Source of the DNA: Streptomyces alfalfae
GTDB taxonomy: Bacteria; Actinomycetota; Actinomycetes; Streptomycetales; Streptomycetaceae
Reading direction: 5' to 3'
DNA: 64,000 nt
NCBI RefSeq assembly: GCF_004127445.1
Contig: NZ_QEXM01000057.1
Location: 310,001 to 374,000 of the forward strand
This document shows, one piece after another, positions 15,160-24,030 of this stretch; positions within the stretch are counted from its first letter, which is position 1; every line of letters starts with the position of its first letter. The position numbers and the translations under genes were made by a program. The notes beneath the pieces are model-generated. The model saw nothing but the letters and a program-made list of their open reading frames with translations. It was not told the origin of the DNA and made no database searches.

Positions 15160-17535
15160 ATGACTCAGGGGACCTCTCAGGGGATCACGCGAAGAGCCAC
15201 GATGACGTCGGCGCTGGGCCCCGCCGCCATGCTGGTGGCCGGGAGCGGAGCGCTCACCGACGCCGGGGCCGCCGAGGGGGCGGCGGGTGACACCTCCGAT
15301 GACTTGCGGCTCTGGTACGCCACTCCCGCCGCCGACTGGGAGCGCGAGGCCCTGCCCATCGGCAACGGCGCCCTCGGCGCCATGGTCTTCGGAACCCTCG
15401 CCTCCGAACGGCTCCAGTTCAACGAGAAGACACTGTGGACCGGCGGCCCGGGATCGAAGGGCGGCTACGACTTCGGCAACTGGCGCGCCCCGAGACCCGG
15501 CGCCCTCGACGGGGTCCGCGCGGAACTCGACGCCGAGGGGCGGCTCGCCCCCGACGCGGTCGCGGACCGGCTCGGCCAGGCCAGACGCGGCTACGGCGCC
15601 CACCAGACCTTCGGCGACCTGCACATCGACGTGCCCGGGGCCCCGGCCGAGCCCGGCGCCGGCTACCGCCGTGCGCTCGATCTCGCACAAGGGCTCGCGA
15701 CCGTCACGTACGAGCACCAACAGGTGCGCCACCAGCGGGAGTTCTTCGCCTCGTACCCGCACGGGGTGATCGTCGGGCTGCTCTTCGCCGACCGTGCCGG
15801 CGAGGTCACCTGCACCCTGCGGTACTCCTCGCCCCGCGCCGACTCCACCGCGACGGCGGACGGCGACCGGATCACGGTGCGCGGCGCGCTCGCCGACAAC
15901 GGCCTGGCCTTCGAGGCACAGCTGCGCGTCGGACACCGGGGCGGCACCCGCGTCGCCGACGCCGACGGCAGCGTCACGGTCACCGGCGCCGACAGCGTCT
16001 GGTTCGTCCTCGCCGCCGGCACCGACTACGCCGACACCTACCCCCGCTACCGGGGCGACGACCCGCACGCCGACGTCACGCGGACCGTGGACAAGGCCGT
16101 CGCGGCGGGCCACGCGGCACTTCGCGCCCGGCACCTGCGCGACCACCGCGCCCTGTTCGGCCGCGTCGCCCTCGACATCGGGCAGGCCATGCCCGCGGAC
16201 GTGCCCACCGACCGGCTGCTCAAGGAGTACGGGGGCGGCGCGAGCCCCGCCGACCGCGCGCTCGAAGCGCTGTTCTTCCAGTACGGGCGCTACCTCCTCA
16301 TCGCCTCCTCGCGCGCGGGCTCCCTGCCCGCCAACCTCCAGGGCGTCTGGAACAACAGCACCACCCCGCCCTGGTCGGCGGACCACCACACCAACATCAA
16401 CCTCCAGATGAACTACTGGCCCGCCGAGGCCGCCAACCTCGCGGAGACCGCCGCCCCCTACGACCGCTTCGTCGAGGCGCTGCGCGCGCCGGGCCGCCGC
16501 ACCGCCGAGGAGATGTTCGGAAGCCGCGGCTGGGTCGTGCACAACGAGACCAACCCCTACGGGTTCACCGGAGCGCACGACTGGTCGACCGCCTTCTGGT
16601 TCCCCGAAGCCGCGGCCTGGCTCACCGCCCAGCTCTACGAGCACTACCGCTTCAGCGGCTCCACGGATTACCTGCGCACCACGGCCTACCCGGTGCTGAA
16701 GGAGGCCGCGGAGTTCTGGCTGGACAACCTGCGCACCGACCCGCGCGACGGCAAGCTGGTCGTCACGCCCAGCTACTCGCCCGAGCACGGGGACTTCACC
16801 GCGGGCGGCGCCATGGCCCAGCAGATCGTCCACGACCTGTTCACCAACACCCTTCAGGCGGCCCGGGTCCTCGGTGACTCACGCGCGTTCCGCACCGAGC
16901 TCGAACGGACCCTGGCCGACCTCGACCCGGGGCTGCGGATCGGCTCGTGGGGCCAGCTCCAGGAGTGGAAGGCCGACCTCGACGACAGGACCGACGAGCA
17001 CCGGCACGTCTCCCACCTCTACGCCCTGCACCCCGGACGGCAGATCGAGGCGGGCAGCGCGTACGCCGACGCGGCGAAGGTCTCGCTCATGGCGCGCGGC
17101 GACGGCGGCACCGGCTGGTCCAAGGCCTGGAAGATCAACTTCTGGGCGCGGCTGCGCGACGGCGACCACGCCCACAGGATGCTCGGCGAACAGCTCACGT
17201 CCTCCACGCTGCCCAACCTCTGGGACACCCACCCGCCGTTCCAGATCGACGGCAACTTCGGGGCGACCTCCGGCATCGTGGAGATGCTGCTGCAGAGCCA
17301 GCACGGCGTGCTCGACATCCTGCCCGCACTGCCCGCGAGCTGGCCGGACGGCTCGGTCAGCGGCCTGCGCGCACGCGGCGGCGCCACGCTCGACCTCACC
17401 TGGGCGGCGGGCCGCGCCACCCGCGTCGCCGTCAGGGCGTCGCGCACCCGTGAACTCACCCTGCGCTCCACCCTGTTCCCAGGCGGGACGAAGACCTTCC
17501 GGGCCCGCGCCGGACAGCGCCACGTCTTCGGCTGA
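15160..17535 (+). CDS. Secreted GH95 glycosidase (alpha-L-fucosidase type)
   Basis: Exported inverting glycosidase of family GH95, which removes alpha-1,2-linked fucose or related L-sugars. The N-terminus carries a twin-arginine-like signal (TRRATMTSALGPAAML). The catalytic centre is readable: asparagines in TNINLQMNYW (N412, N414), the general acid Glu in QLQEW (E602) and Asp in QIDGNFG (D697). These match N421, N423, E566 and D766 of the Bifidobacterium enzyme AfcA. The 791-aa length is normal. The ATG at 15160 was chosen because the export signal begins there; the upstream extension to 15100 is not signal-like. It converges with the amidase gene. Whether it prefers fucose or galactose cannot be decided. 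Confidence 0.85.
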   Translation: MTQGTSQGITRRATMTSALGPAAMLVAGSGALTDAGAAEGAAGDTSDDLRLWYATPAADWEREALPIGNGALGAMVFGTLASERLQFNEKTLWTGGPGSKGGYDFGNWRAPRPGALDGVRAELDAEGRLAPDAVADRLGQARRGYGAHQTFGDLHIDVPGAPAEPGAGYRRALDLAQGLATVTYEHQQVRHQREFFASYPHGVIVGLLFADRAGEVTCTLRYSSPRADSTATADGDRITVRGALADNGLAFEAQLRVGHRGGTRVADADGSVTVTGADSVWFVLAAGTDYADTYPRYRGDDPHADVTRTVDKAVAAGHAALRARHLRDHRALFGRVALDIGQAMPADVPTDRLLKEYGGGASPADRALEALFFQYGRYLLIASSRAGSLPANLQGVWNNSTTPPWSADHHTNINLQMNYWPAEAANLAETAAPYDRFVEALRAPGRRTAEEMFGSRGWVVHNETNPYGFTGAHDWSTAFWFPEAAAWLTAQLYEHYRFSGSTDYLRTTAYPVLKEAAEFWLDNLRTDPRDGKLVVTPSYSPEHGDFTAGGAMAQQIVHDLFTNTLQAARVLGDSRAFRTELERTLADLDPGLRIGSWGQLQEWKADLDDRTDEHRHVSHLYALHPGRQIEAGSAYADAAKVSLMARGDGGTGWSKAWKINFWARLRDGDHAHRMLGEQLTSSTLPNLWDTHPPFQIDGNFGATSGIVEMLLQSQHGVLDILPALPASWPDGSVSGLRARGGATLDLTWAAGRATRVAVRASRTRELTLRSTLFPGGTKTFRARAGQRHVFG

Positions 17536-17635
17536 GCCGCCCGCAGCCGACACAGCCGCACAGCCACGCAGACGCACGGAAGCCGGGCCCCGGCCCGCCC
17601 CCACGCGGACCCGGACCCGGCCGGTCGTGCCACCG

Positions 17636-19627
17636 TCACTTCGACGAGGGAGCCACCCGCACATCGGCCGCCCGCACGTACCCGATCCGGTGCCCGTACT
17701 GGATCACGTAGTACATGTCCTTGCCGCGCACCACCTTGTGCGGCGCGGTGTCGAACGTCGGCGCGTAGAAGTACTCACCGGGGACCTTGTCGCCGACCAC
17801 GTACTTCTGGCCCGCGAGGATCTTGTACGGCAGCGGCGAGACGGCCTGGACGGGCACGCCCGCAGGGTAGGCCTCCTTCTCCGGGTAGGCCCGGCCGTAG
17901 ACCGGCACCTCCGTGGCGCCCTCCTTCGGCGTCACCACCAGGCCCTTGGCGTCGACCGCCGTGGGCTGCTTCTTCGGGTTCTTGAACCAGGCCTTCTGGC
18001 CGAGGTACCAGACGGCCGTCCAGTCGCCCCTGCGCTCGGCGACCGCGTACTGCTGGCCGGTCGAGAGCCGGGCGCCGACGTCGTTCACGTCGATCGTGGA
18101 GTCCTGGCCGCCGGGCCGCTTGCCGATGTCCTTGATCAGCGGGGCGTCGTCGCGCGGCTCGGTGTGCACGCGCACCGCCGCCGAACCGTGCGGCACGCAC
18201 TTCTGGCCCGGCTTCTCGCAGCCCGTGTACTCCGGCCTGTTCCGGGCGTACTCCGGAGCCACCGTCACCACGCCGCCCTTCGCGCCCGCCGTGCGCTTGA
18301 ACGGCTTGCCGAGCAGCGTGAAGTAGTGCTGCCAGTCCCAGTAGGGGCCCGGGTCGGTGTGCATGCCCGGGATGCCGGCGCTCGTCGTGCCCTGGACGTT
18401 GTCGTGGCCCAGGATGTGCTGCCGGTCCAGCGGGATGTCGTACCGCTTGGCGAGGTACTTCACCAGACGGGCCGACGTCCGGTACATGGCCTCGGTGTAC
18501 CAGGTGTCGGGGGCGACGAGGAAGCCCTCGTGCTCCAGCCCGATCGACGTGGAGTTCACGTACCAGTTGCCCGCGTGCCAGGCGACGTCCTTGGCCTTCA
18601 CGTGCTGGGCGATGTGGCCGTCGGTGGAGCGCAGGGAGTACTGCCACGACACGTAGGTCGGGTCCTGCACCATCTTCAGGACACCCTCCCACCGGCCCTC
18701 GGTGTCATGGATGACGATCGAGTCGATGCTCTGACTCTTGGGCCGGTCCCCGAGGTCGTGGTTGCCGTAGTCGGGGTTTCCGTTGGGGTCCTTGAACTCC
18801 TCGTACGGCGCGGGGATCCACTCGCACGCGACGGTCTTGGGGCACTCCGTGCCGCCCGTCGGCGCCTTGCGCAGACCCATGCGCTCGACCTGCGCGGCGT
18901 CGGGCCTGAGCCCCGGGACCGGCGCGAGCGTCACGCGCTGTCCCGCGTCCGTGGTGCGCCGCTCGCCGTCGCGGATGACGGCGAACACGTCATTGGCGTA
19001 CGTCGCCGCCGTCGCCTCGTCGTCCGCCATGGAGAAGCGGGCGACCGCGCCGTACCAGTCGGCGGGATCACCGCCCAGCGGCTTGCCGAGCTTCTTCTGG
19101 GCCGCTGCGAGCAGCGCCGCGCCGCCCTCCACGTTCGCGGCCACGTCGGTACGCAGCTTCTCGGCGGGCAGGCCGGTCAGCTCCGCCGCGCGCGGCAGCG
19201 TCATGAGCCGCGCGGGGACCTCGCTCTCCGCGGGCACGTGCGCCTTCGGCGGCTTCGCGGGACGCGAGGTGTCGCCGCGCGGGTCCTCCGTGCCCTCGCT
19301 GTGGTGCGAGGCGGCGGCCAGGGCGGTGCGCGCGTCGGTCAGGTGCATGGGGCCGTAGCCGCCGGTGACGCTGGCCGCGCCACCGTGCGCGTCCCAGCGT
19401 GACTGGAGGTAGGAGACGCCGAGCAGCACGCTCTGCGGCACGCGGTACTCCGCGGACGCGGCGGCGAAGGCGCCCTGGAGGTCGGTGTCGGACGACGGTC
19501 GGTCGGCGCCGGGTGACGGGGCCGCGCCGAGCAGCGGCACCAGCAGCCCGGCCGACGCGAGGGCGCCCGCCGTCCTGATGGTGCGTCTGCGCGCGGACGA
19601 CGTACGGGCGCGGGCGGATGCTCGCAA
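17636..19627 (-). CDS. Secreted N-acetylmuramoyl-L-alanine amidase (TTG start)
   Basis: Exported peptidoglycan amidase of about 663 aa. A basic signal peptide (SSARRRTIRTAGAL then an Ala/Leu core) is followed by a helical segment resembling a repeat-scanning domain. An amidase_2 domain then contains SIVIHDTEG and HTDPGPYWDW, whose histidines would bind zinc, with IGLEHEG between. The C-terminal third has SH3-like segments (AVRVHTEPRDDAPLI, YVIQYGHRIGYVRAADV). The start is a TTG at 19627 with a perfect AGGAGG five bases upstream; the frame is open to another TTG at 19720, but a promoter-like sequence lies inside that extension. It probably acts in cell-wall turnover or against competitors. Confidence 0.85.
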   Translation of the reverse strand: MRASARARTSSARRRTIRTAGALASAGLLVPLLGAAPSPGADRPSSDTDLQGAFAAASAEYRVPQSVLLGVSYLQSRWDAHGGAASVTGGYGPMHLTDARTALAAASHHSEGTEDPRGDTSRPAKPPKAHVPAESEVPARLMTLPRAAELTGLPAEKLRTDVAANVEGGAALLAAAQKKLGKPLGGDPADWYGAVARFSMADDEATAATYANDVFAVIRDGERRTTDAGQRVTLAPVPGLRPDAAQVERMGLRKAPTGGTECPKTVACEWIPAPYEEFKDPNGNPDYGNHDLGDRPKSQSIDSIVIHDTEGRWEGVLKMVQDPTYVSWQYSLRSTDGHIAQHVKAKDVAWHAGNWYVNSTSIGLEHEGFLVAPDTWYTEAMYRTSARLVKYLAKRYDIPLDRQHILGHDNVQGTTSAGIPGMHTDPGPYWDWQHYFTLLGKPFKRTAGAKGGVVTVAPEYARNRPEYTGCEKPGQKCVPHGSAAVRVHTEPRDDAPLIKDIGKRPGGQDSTIDVNDVGARLSTGQQYAVAERRGDWTAVWYLGQKAWFKNPKKQPTAVDAKGLVVTPKEGATEVPVYGRAYPEKEAYPAGVPVQAVSPLPYKILAGQKYVVGDKVPGEYFYAPTFDTAPHKVVRGKDMYYVIQYGHRIGYVRAADVRVAPSSK

Positions 19628-19691
19628 TGCAGCCTCCTGGGACGTCTGGGCCGGTGAAGCGTGACGGGACGTGCGGGCCGGGCGTGCGTCA

Positions 19692-19720
19692 GTGGTACCG
19701 GCTGACCGACGATCCGTCAA
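19692..19720 (-). promoter_or_regulatory. Putative promoter of the amidase gene
   Basis: On the minus strand, TTGACG (19715-19720) and TACCAC (19692-19697) are 17 bp apart, a housekeeping-sigma-like arrangement. The expected start of transcription, near 19685, gives a leader of about 58 bases before the TTG start at 19627. The rest of the 300-base gap 19628-19927 shows nothing else clear. Confidence 0.35.
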
Positions 19721-19927
19721 TCATGCTCAGGACAAGCGGTTTCCCGAGTCAGCGCTGGTCCGGCCCGGTCAGGGAGAGTTTTTCGCCAGGGAGGCCATAC
19801 CGCCTGCGGTGCGTCAGTGGCGTGGACCAATGAGCGGAGTGAAGACCACCTGTTCGGATGAGCACGACACCTGTGCGCGCCCGCCGTGCACGCCCGCGTC
19901 GGCGGCCCGGACGCGGCGGCGTGCCGC

Positions 19928-20761
19928 TCAGACGAAGCGGCGCACGAACGCGAGGGCGGTGTCGGCGACCTCCCCCCACCGGCTGTCCAGGGTCAGCGCG
20001 TGGTCCCGCCCGTGCAGCTCGACGATCTCCGTGACGGAGGCGTTGCCCTTCTGCCGCTTGTACGCGCCGTTCGCCATCGCCCAGGGCACCGCGTTGTCCT
20101 TCCCCCCGGAGATGATCAGCAGCGGGCCGCGCCGCACGGTCCGGCAGTCCGCCCTGGCCTCGGTGCGCGGATTGAGGTTGGCCATCGCCGCCTGCGCGGG
20201 CACGACGCAGGGCGCCGGCACGGCGTAGCGGTCGTAGATGGCCCTGGCCTCCTCCTCGCTGACGGCGTTGGCGTACGCGTAGCGGAACTGGGGGAAGGTC
20301 AGGAGCTTGGCGCGCTTGCGGTCGGCCGGGTTGGCGATCACGGGGCGCAGCGAGCGCATCGTCGACAGGGGCAGCGCCAGGACGCCGCGGAACGGCGCCG
20401 GGTCGATCGCCACGGAGACCGCGGACAGGCCGCGCCCCGCGAGGATCTGCGTGAGCAGCCCGCCCACGGAGTGCCCGATGACGGCGGGCCTGCGCTCCAG
20501 CGTGCCGATCAGGCCCGCCAGGTGGTCGGCGACGATCTTGACGGTCTTGCCCGCGATGGCCTCGGGGCGCTCGCGGGCCTCGGCCACCGTCGCCGGTTCA
20601 CCGGGCCAGGTCAGCGCGACCGGCGCGTACCCGGCGGCCTCGAAGTGCGGGAGCCAGTGGTCCCAGCTGCTTGCCAGCATCCACAGGCCGTGCACGAACA
20701 CGACCGGGGTGCGACCGGAGGCGTTGGCCCGGTCGATCTGCTCTGCGTCAGTGACGGACAT
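19928..20761 (-). CDS. Alpha/beta hydrolase
   Basis: Soluble alpha/beta-hydrolase, 277 aa. Motifs in order are VVFVHGLWMLASSWDHW (oxyanion region, near residue 20), GHSVGG (nucleophile Ser near residue 97), ISGGKDNAVPW (acid Asp) and HGRDHALTLD (catalytic His). This pattern is typical of esterase, lipase or lactonase-like proteins of unknown substrate. The ATG at 20761 is the natural start. No clear partner genes are present. It could be a detoxifying or scavenging enzyme. Confidence 0.8.
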   Translation of the reverse strand: MSVTDAEQIDRANASGRTPVVFVHGLWMLASSWDHWLPHFEAAGYAPVALTWPGEPATVAEARERPEAIAGKTVKIVADHLAGLIGTLERRPAVIGHSVGGLLTQILAGRGLSAVSVAIDPAPFRGVLALPLSTMRSLRPVIANPADRKRAKLLTFPQFRYAYANAVSEEEARAIYDRYAVPAPCVVPAQAAMANLNPRTEARADCRTVRRGPLLIISGGKDNAVPWAMANGAYKRQKGNASVTEIVELHGRDHALTLDSRWGEVADTALAFVRRFV

Positions 20762-20811
20762 ACCCTGACGCTACGGTCACAAGTCCGCAGCCGTAGAGGG
20801 AACGTGACAGC

Positions 20812-20922
20812 ATGGCCGATACTCCCGCCCTCACGCCCAAAGCGGCGCGCGCACGCGACCAAAGCGGGCGCGACCCGAGCGGCGCGCGCACGCGACCCGA
20901 GCGGCGGGCCATCGCGGCATAG
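20812..20922 (+). CDS. Possible small basic ORF (36 aa) containing a 20-bp direct repeat
   Basis: ATG at 20812 to TAG at 20922 would encode a 36-residue basic, Ala/Arg-rich peptide beginning MADTPALTPKAARARD. GAGGG lies rather far upstream, 12 bases. It is divergent from the hydrolase gene. A 20-bp direct repeat spans most of it. It has no recognisable family and may be non-coding. Confidence 0.2.
   Translation: MADTPALTPKAARARDQSGRDPSGARTRPERRAIAA
20841..20897. repeat. 20-bp direct repeat with 37-bp period
   Basis: AGCGGCGCGCGCACGCGACC occurs at 20841-20860 and again at 20878-20897. Between and after the copies are shorter GCGGGCGCGACC and GAGCGGCGGG variants. It lies in the 268-base gap between the hydrolase and phosphotransferase genes, which otherwise shows no gene other than the doubtful 36-aa ORF. 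Confidence 0.6.
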
Positions 20923-21029
20923 GCCGCCGGGCGGTTCCCGCCGGCATGGCCGCAGGCGCAGACCAGGGGCATACGAAGGTCCGCGGTGCGCCCGGGCCCC
21001 CCTTGGCGCGCCGCGGGCCTCCGTCCCCG

Positions 21030-22217
21030 TCAGCGAGTGCCGACCGCCGCTCGCACGGCCCGGCGGGCCAGCTGGCAGTCGTCGTGCAGCCGCCTCAGCA
21101 GCAGCCGCTGTTCCTCGCCGGACGGCACAGCACCGGGATGGGCCGCGCCCGGCGCCGCCGGGGTCGTACCGTGCATCGAGCGCTGCACGGCCATCTCGTA
21201 CGTACGGATCTCGCGGGTCAGCACCAGCATCAGGTTCACCAGGAAGGCGTCGCGCGCCGCCGGACCCGCCGACTGCGCCAGCTGGCTGATCTCGCGCCGC
21301 GCCACCGGGGCGTCACCGAGGACCGCCCACAGCGTCGCCAGGTCGTATCCCGGCAGGTACCAGCCCGCGTGCTCCCAGTCGACGAGGACGGGTCCCGGCG
21401 GCGAGAGCAGGATGTTCGAGAGCAGGGCGTCGCCGTGGCAGAACTGCCACATCGCGTACGGCCCGCCGCCCTGGTGGACGGCCGAGTGCGCGATCCCGTG
21501 CAGCAGTTTCTGCAGGTCGCCCATGTCCCGGTCGGTCAGCAGGCCCAGCTCGTGGAAGCGGGCGATCCGCCTGCCGTAGTCCATCGGCCTGCCGAACATC
21601 TCCATCGGCGGCTGCCAGCGGTTGAGGCGGACGACGGAACCGAGCGCCGCGCGGATGTCCGCCCGCGGCGGGGTTTCGATCGGATGCCGCTGCAACGCCG
21701 CCACACGTCCCGGCATCCGCTCGATGACCAGCGTGCAGTCGTCGGGGTCCGCGGCGATGAGCCGCGGCGCCCTGACCGGCGGGCGGTGGCGGACGAAGGA
21801 ACGGTAAGCGGCTATTTCGTGCCGCAGCCGCTCCGACCAGGCGGGCGAGTGGTCGAGCAGGCACTTGGCGACGGCGGCGCCGCGCCCGACGGTGCCGATG
21901 AGCAGGGCGGTGCGGCCGTTGCGGCGGAGCACCTGTACGGGGTTGAACTCCGGGCAGATGCGGTGCACCGAAGCGATCGCGCCGCGCAGTTGCGCCCCGT
22001 GGGGGCCGGACAAGTCGAGTCTCCCGCTGAGCGGTTGTGTGCCGGCCCCGGGCGGACGGTGCGCACGGCCGACGCCGAGCTGCGCGGCGGAGGACCGCAC
22101 CGGCTCCAGATAAGGGCCGCTTCCCGGTGAGGGGGGCATCTCGCGGCTCCGCTGGGCGGGAGGACGCGGGTGCGGCGGCCGGGGCGGGGCGGACACGGAG
22201 GACGATGCTGTGTGCAT
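21030..22217 (-). CDS. Aminoglycoside phosphotransferase (APH) family kinase
   Basis: Protein-kinase-like fold phosphotransferase, 395 aa. The catalytic loop is CHGDALLSNILL (Brenner motif HGDxxxxN) and the metal-binding motif is VDWEHAG. A nucleotide-binding N-lobe contains TALLIGTVGRGAAVAKCLL. The first 60 residues are Pro- and Ser-rich and may be over-predicted; an ATG at 22139 is an alternative start. Substrates of such Streptomyces kinases are mostly unknown, so antibiotic resistance should not be assumed. It is divergent from the NsdA-like regulator across a 236-base promoter region with repeats. Confidence 0.78.
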   Translation of the reverse strand: MHTASSSVSAPPRPPHPRPPAQRSREMPPSPGSGPYLEPVRSSAAQLGVGRAHRPPGAGTQPLSGRLDLSGPHGAQLRGAIASVHRICPEFNPVQVLRRNGRTALLIGTVGRGAAVAKCLLDHSPAWSERLRHEIAAYRSFVRHRPPVRAPRLIAADPDDCTLVIERMPGRVAALQRHPIETPPRADIRAALGSVVRLNRWQPPMEMFGRPMDYGRRIARFHELGLLTDRDMGDLQKLLHGIAHSAVHQGGGPYAMWQFCHGDALLSNILLSPPGPVLVDWEHAGWYLPGYDLATLWAVLGDAPVARREISQLAQSAGPAARDAFLVNLMLVLTREIRTYEMAVQRSMHGTTPAAPGAAHPGAVPSGEEQRLLLRRLHDDCQLARRAVRAAVGTR

Positions 22218-22350
22218 GGGCGATACAGATCCCTTCGTGTGCCTGTTGCATTGCGTGCACCTCCCGGCCCGGCCGCTTTCGGGTGCACCCTGGGGAGTGC
22301 CTTGCGGCGACCGGGTCGGGGTGGCGCACTCCTACCTGACACCCGGGGCC

Positions 22351-22390
22351 CCCTGGCACACCATCTGGCGCACCCTGGCGAACCCTGGCG
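22351..22390. repeat. Four 10-bp tandem units, helically phased
   Basis: The units are ccctggcaca, ccatctggcg, caccctggcg and aaccctggcg. Each contains CTGGC at the same phase with a 10-bp spacing, so all copies face one side of the DNA helix. They lie 64 bases upstream of the NsdA-like gene and could bind a multimeric regulator. Confidence 0.45.
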
Positions 22391-22407
22391 AATAGTCGCT
22401 CAGCAAC

Positions 22408-22426
22408 TGACAGGCGGTTACTGTCA
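22408..22426. promoter_or_regulatory. Inverted repeat upstream of the NsdA-like gene
   Basis: TGACAG-7-CTGTCA is a perfect inverted repeat with 6-bp arms, 27 bases before the GTG start at 22454. The arms also resemble TTGACA on the minus strand. Its place in a divergent promoter region suggests an operator, possibly for autoregulation. Confidence 0.4.
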
Positions 22427-22453
22427 ACTCAGCCGAGAACCTGGGGGCTTGAC

Positions 22454-23947
22454 GTGAACGGACAACCCAACACCCGCCTTTCGGACCTGTTCGCCCTGGC
22501 CGGCTGGTCCAAGGGTGAGCTCGCGAGGCTGGTGAACCGGCAGGCGGCGGCCATGGGCCATCCCCAGCTGGCCACCGACACCTCGCGGGTGCGGCGGTGG
22601 ATCGACACGGGGGAGATCCCCCGCGATCCGGTGCCGCGGGTGCTGGCGGTCCTGTTCACCGAGCGTCTCGGCCGTGTCGTGACCACTGAGGATCTCGGTC
22701 TGGTCCGGCAGGGACGCCCAGGGAAGCGGCAGGGCGACGGGAGTGTGGAGCACCCCGACGGCGTGCCGTGGGCGCCCGAGCGGACGGCCGCGGTCCTCAC
22801 CGAATTCACGGGAATGGACCTCATGCTCAACCGACGCGGCTTGGTGGGCGCGGGCGCTGCGCTTGCCGCAGGCTCCGCGCTCAGCAGCGCCATGCATGAC
22901 TGGCTGCACGCCGACCCGGCCCTCGCGGCCGACGCCCCCCGTACCCACGACCCCCTGCACGTCGACCCCGCAGCCGCCGACCGCTACGAGGCCGCTCCCA
23001 TCGGCTCCCAGGAGATCGAGGAGCTGGAGCGCTCGGTCGAGGTGTTCCGCGCCTGGGACGCGTCCCGCGGCGGCGGACTCCAGCGCAAGGCCGTGGTGGG
23101 CCAGCTCAACGAGGTGGGCGGCATGCTCGCCTACCGCCACCCCGACCACCTCCAGCGACGCCTGTGGGGCGTCGCCGCCAACCTCGCCGTCCTCGCCGGC
23201 TGGATGTCGCACGACGTCGGCCTCGAACCCACGGCGCAGAAGTACTTCGTCATCGCGGCGCACGCGGCGCGGGAGGGCGGGGACCGGCCGCGTGCCGGGG
23301 AGGCCCTGTCGCGGGCCGCGCGCCAGATGGTGCACCTCGGCAAGCCGGACGACGCCCTGGACCTGATGAAGCTGGCCAAGTCCGGCGGCGGTGAGGAGGC
23401 CCTGCCGCGCACCAAGGCCATGCTGTACACCATCGAGGCCTGGGCGCAGGCGTCGATGGGGCGCGGCCAGGCCATGCGGCGCACGCTCGGCCTCGCCGAG
23501 GACCTCTTCGTCTCCGACAAGGGGGACGTGGAGCCGCCGAGCTGGATGCAGATGTTCGACGAGGCGGACCTGCACGGCATGCAGGCCCTGGCCTACCGCA
23601 CGCTCGCCGAACACGACCCGGCGGCGGCGAGCGTCGCGCAGCGGCACGCCAAACTCGCCATCGAGCTGCGGGCCAAGGGCCGCGACCGCTCGCAGATCTT
23701 CGACTACATCTCGCTGGCCTCCGCCTGCTTCATCGCCGACGACCCGGAGCAGGCCGACCGCTACGCACGCCTGGCCCTGGTGTCGATAAACTCCAACTCC
23801 TCCCACCGCACCTGGGACCGGCTGCGCGAGATGTTCCGGCTGACCGCGCAGTACTCCGACTACCCGAAGATCCAGGACCTGCGCGAGGAGATCAAGCTCG
23901 CGCTGCCGAAGGGGGTCAAGGCGGGGGGCAGGACGGCGAGGGCGTGA
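22454..23947 (+). CDS. NsdA-like TPR regulatory protein
   Basis: Streptomyces-type regulator of 497 aa resembling NsdA, a repressor of sporulation and antibiotic production in S. coelicolor. The N-terminal 90 residues (WSKGELARLVNRQA...TDTSRVRRWIDTGEIPR) look like a DNA- or partner-binding helical domain. An NRRGLVGAGAALAAG segment near residue 125 resembles a twin-arginine stretch but is internal. The C-terminal half is alpha-helical with TPR-like repeats (AREGGDRPRAGEALSRAARQ and similar). The GTG start follows CTGGGGG at reduced spacing. Its downstream targets cannot be read here, but antibiotic clusters lie within a few kb. Confidence 0.75.
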   Translation: MNGQPNTRLSDLFALAGWSKGELARLVNRQAAAMGHPQLATDTSRVRRWIDTGEIPRDPVPRVLAVLFTERLGRVVTTEDLGLVRQGRPGKRQGDGSVEHPDGVPWAPERTAAVLTEFTGMDLMLNRRGLVGAGAALAAGSALSSAMHDWLHADPALAADAPRTHDPLHVDPAAADRYEAAPIGSQEIEELERSVEVFRAWDASRGGGLQRKAVVGQLNEVGGMLAYRHPDHLQRRLWGVAANLAVLAGWMSHDVGLEPTAQKYFVIAAHAAREGGDRPRAGEALSRAARQMVHLGKPDDALDLMKLAKSGGGEEALPRTKAMLYTIEAWAQASMGRGQAMRRTLGLAEDLFVSDKGDVEPPSWMQMFDEADLHGMQALAYRTLAEHDPAAASVAQRHAKLAIELRAKGRDRSQIFDYISLASACFIADDPEQADRYARLALVSINSNSSHRTWDRLREMFRLTAQYSDYPKIQDLREEIKLALPKGVKAGGRTARA

Positions 23948-24030
23948 CGCGCCCGTCCTGAACACCGGCCCGAGCCCGTCCTCACCACCGAACCGAGGGC
24001 GACCGGCCGGACCGTGTCGTCAGGCGCGGG

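Noticed and set aside
21030..22217. Antibiotic-resistance call for the APH-family protein
   Set aside because: The family motifs are present, but many Streptomyces members act on other substrates and no matching antibiotic cluster is adjacent.
22210..22395. Small Cys- and Trp-containing ORF in the kinase-regulator gap, resembling a peptide precursor
   Set aside because: It overlaps the kinase start, has no modification enzyme nearby and lies across repeats and promoter sequence.
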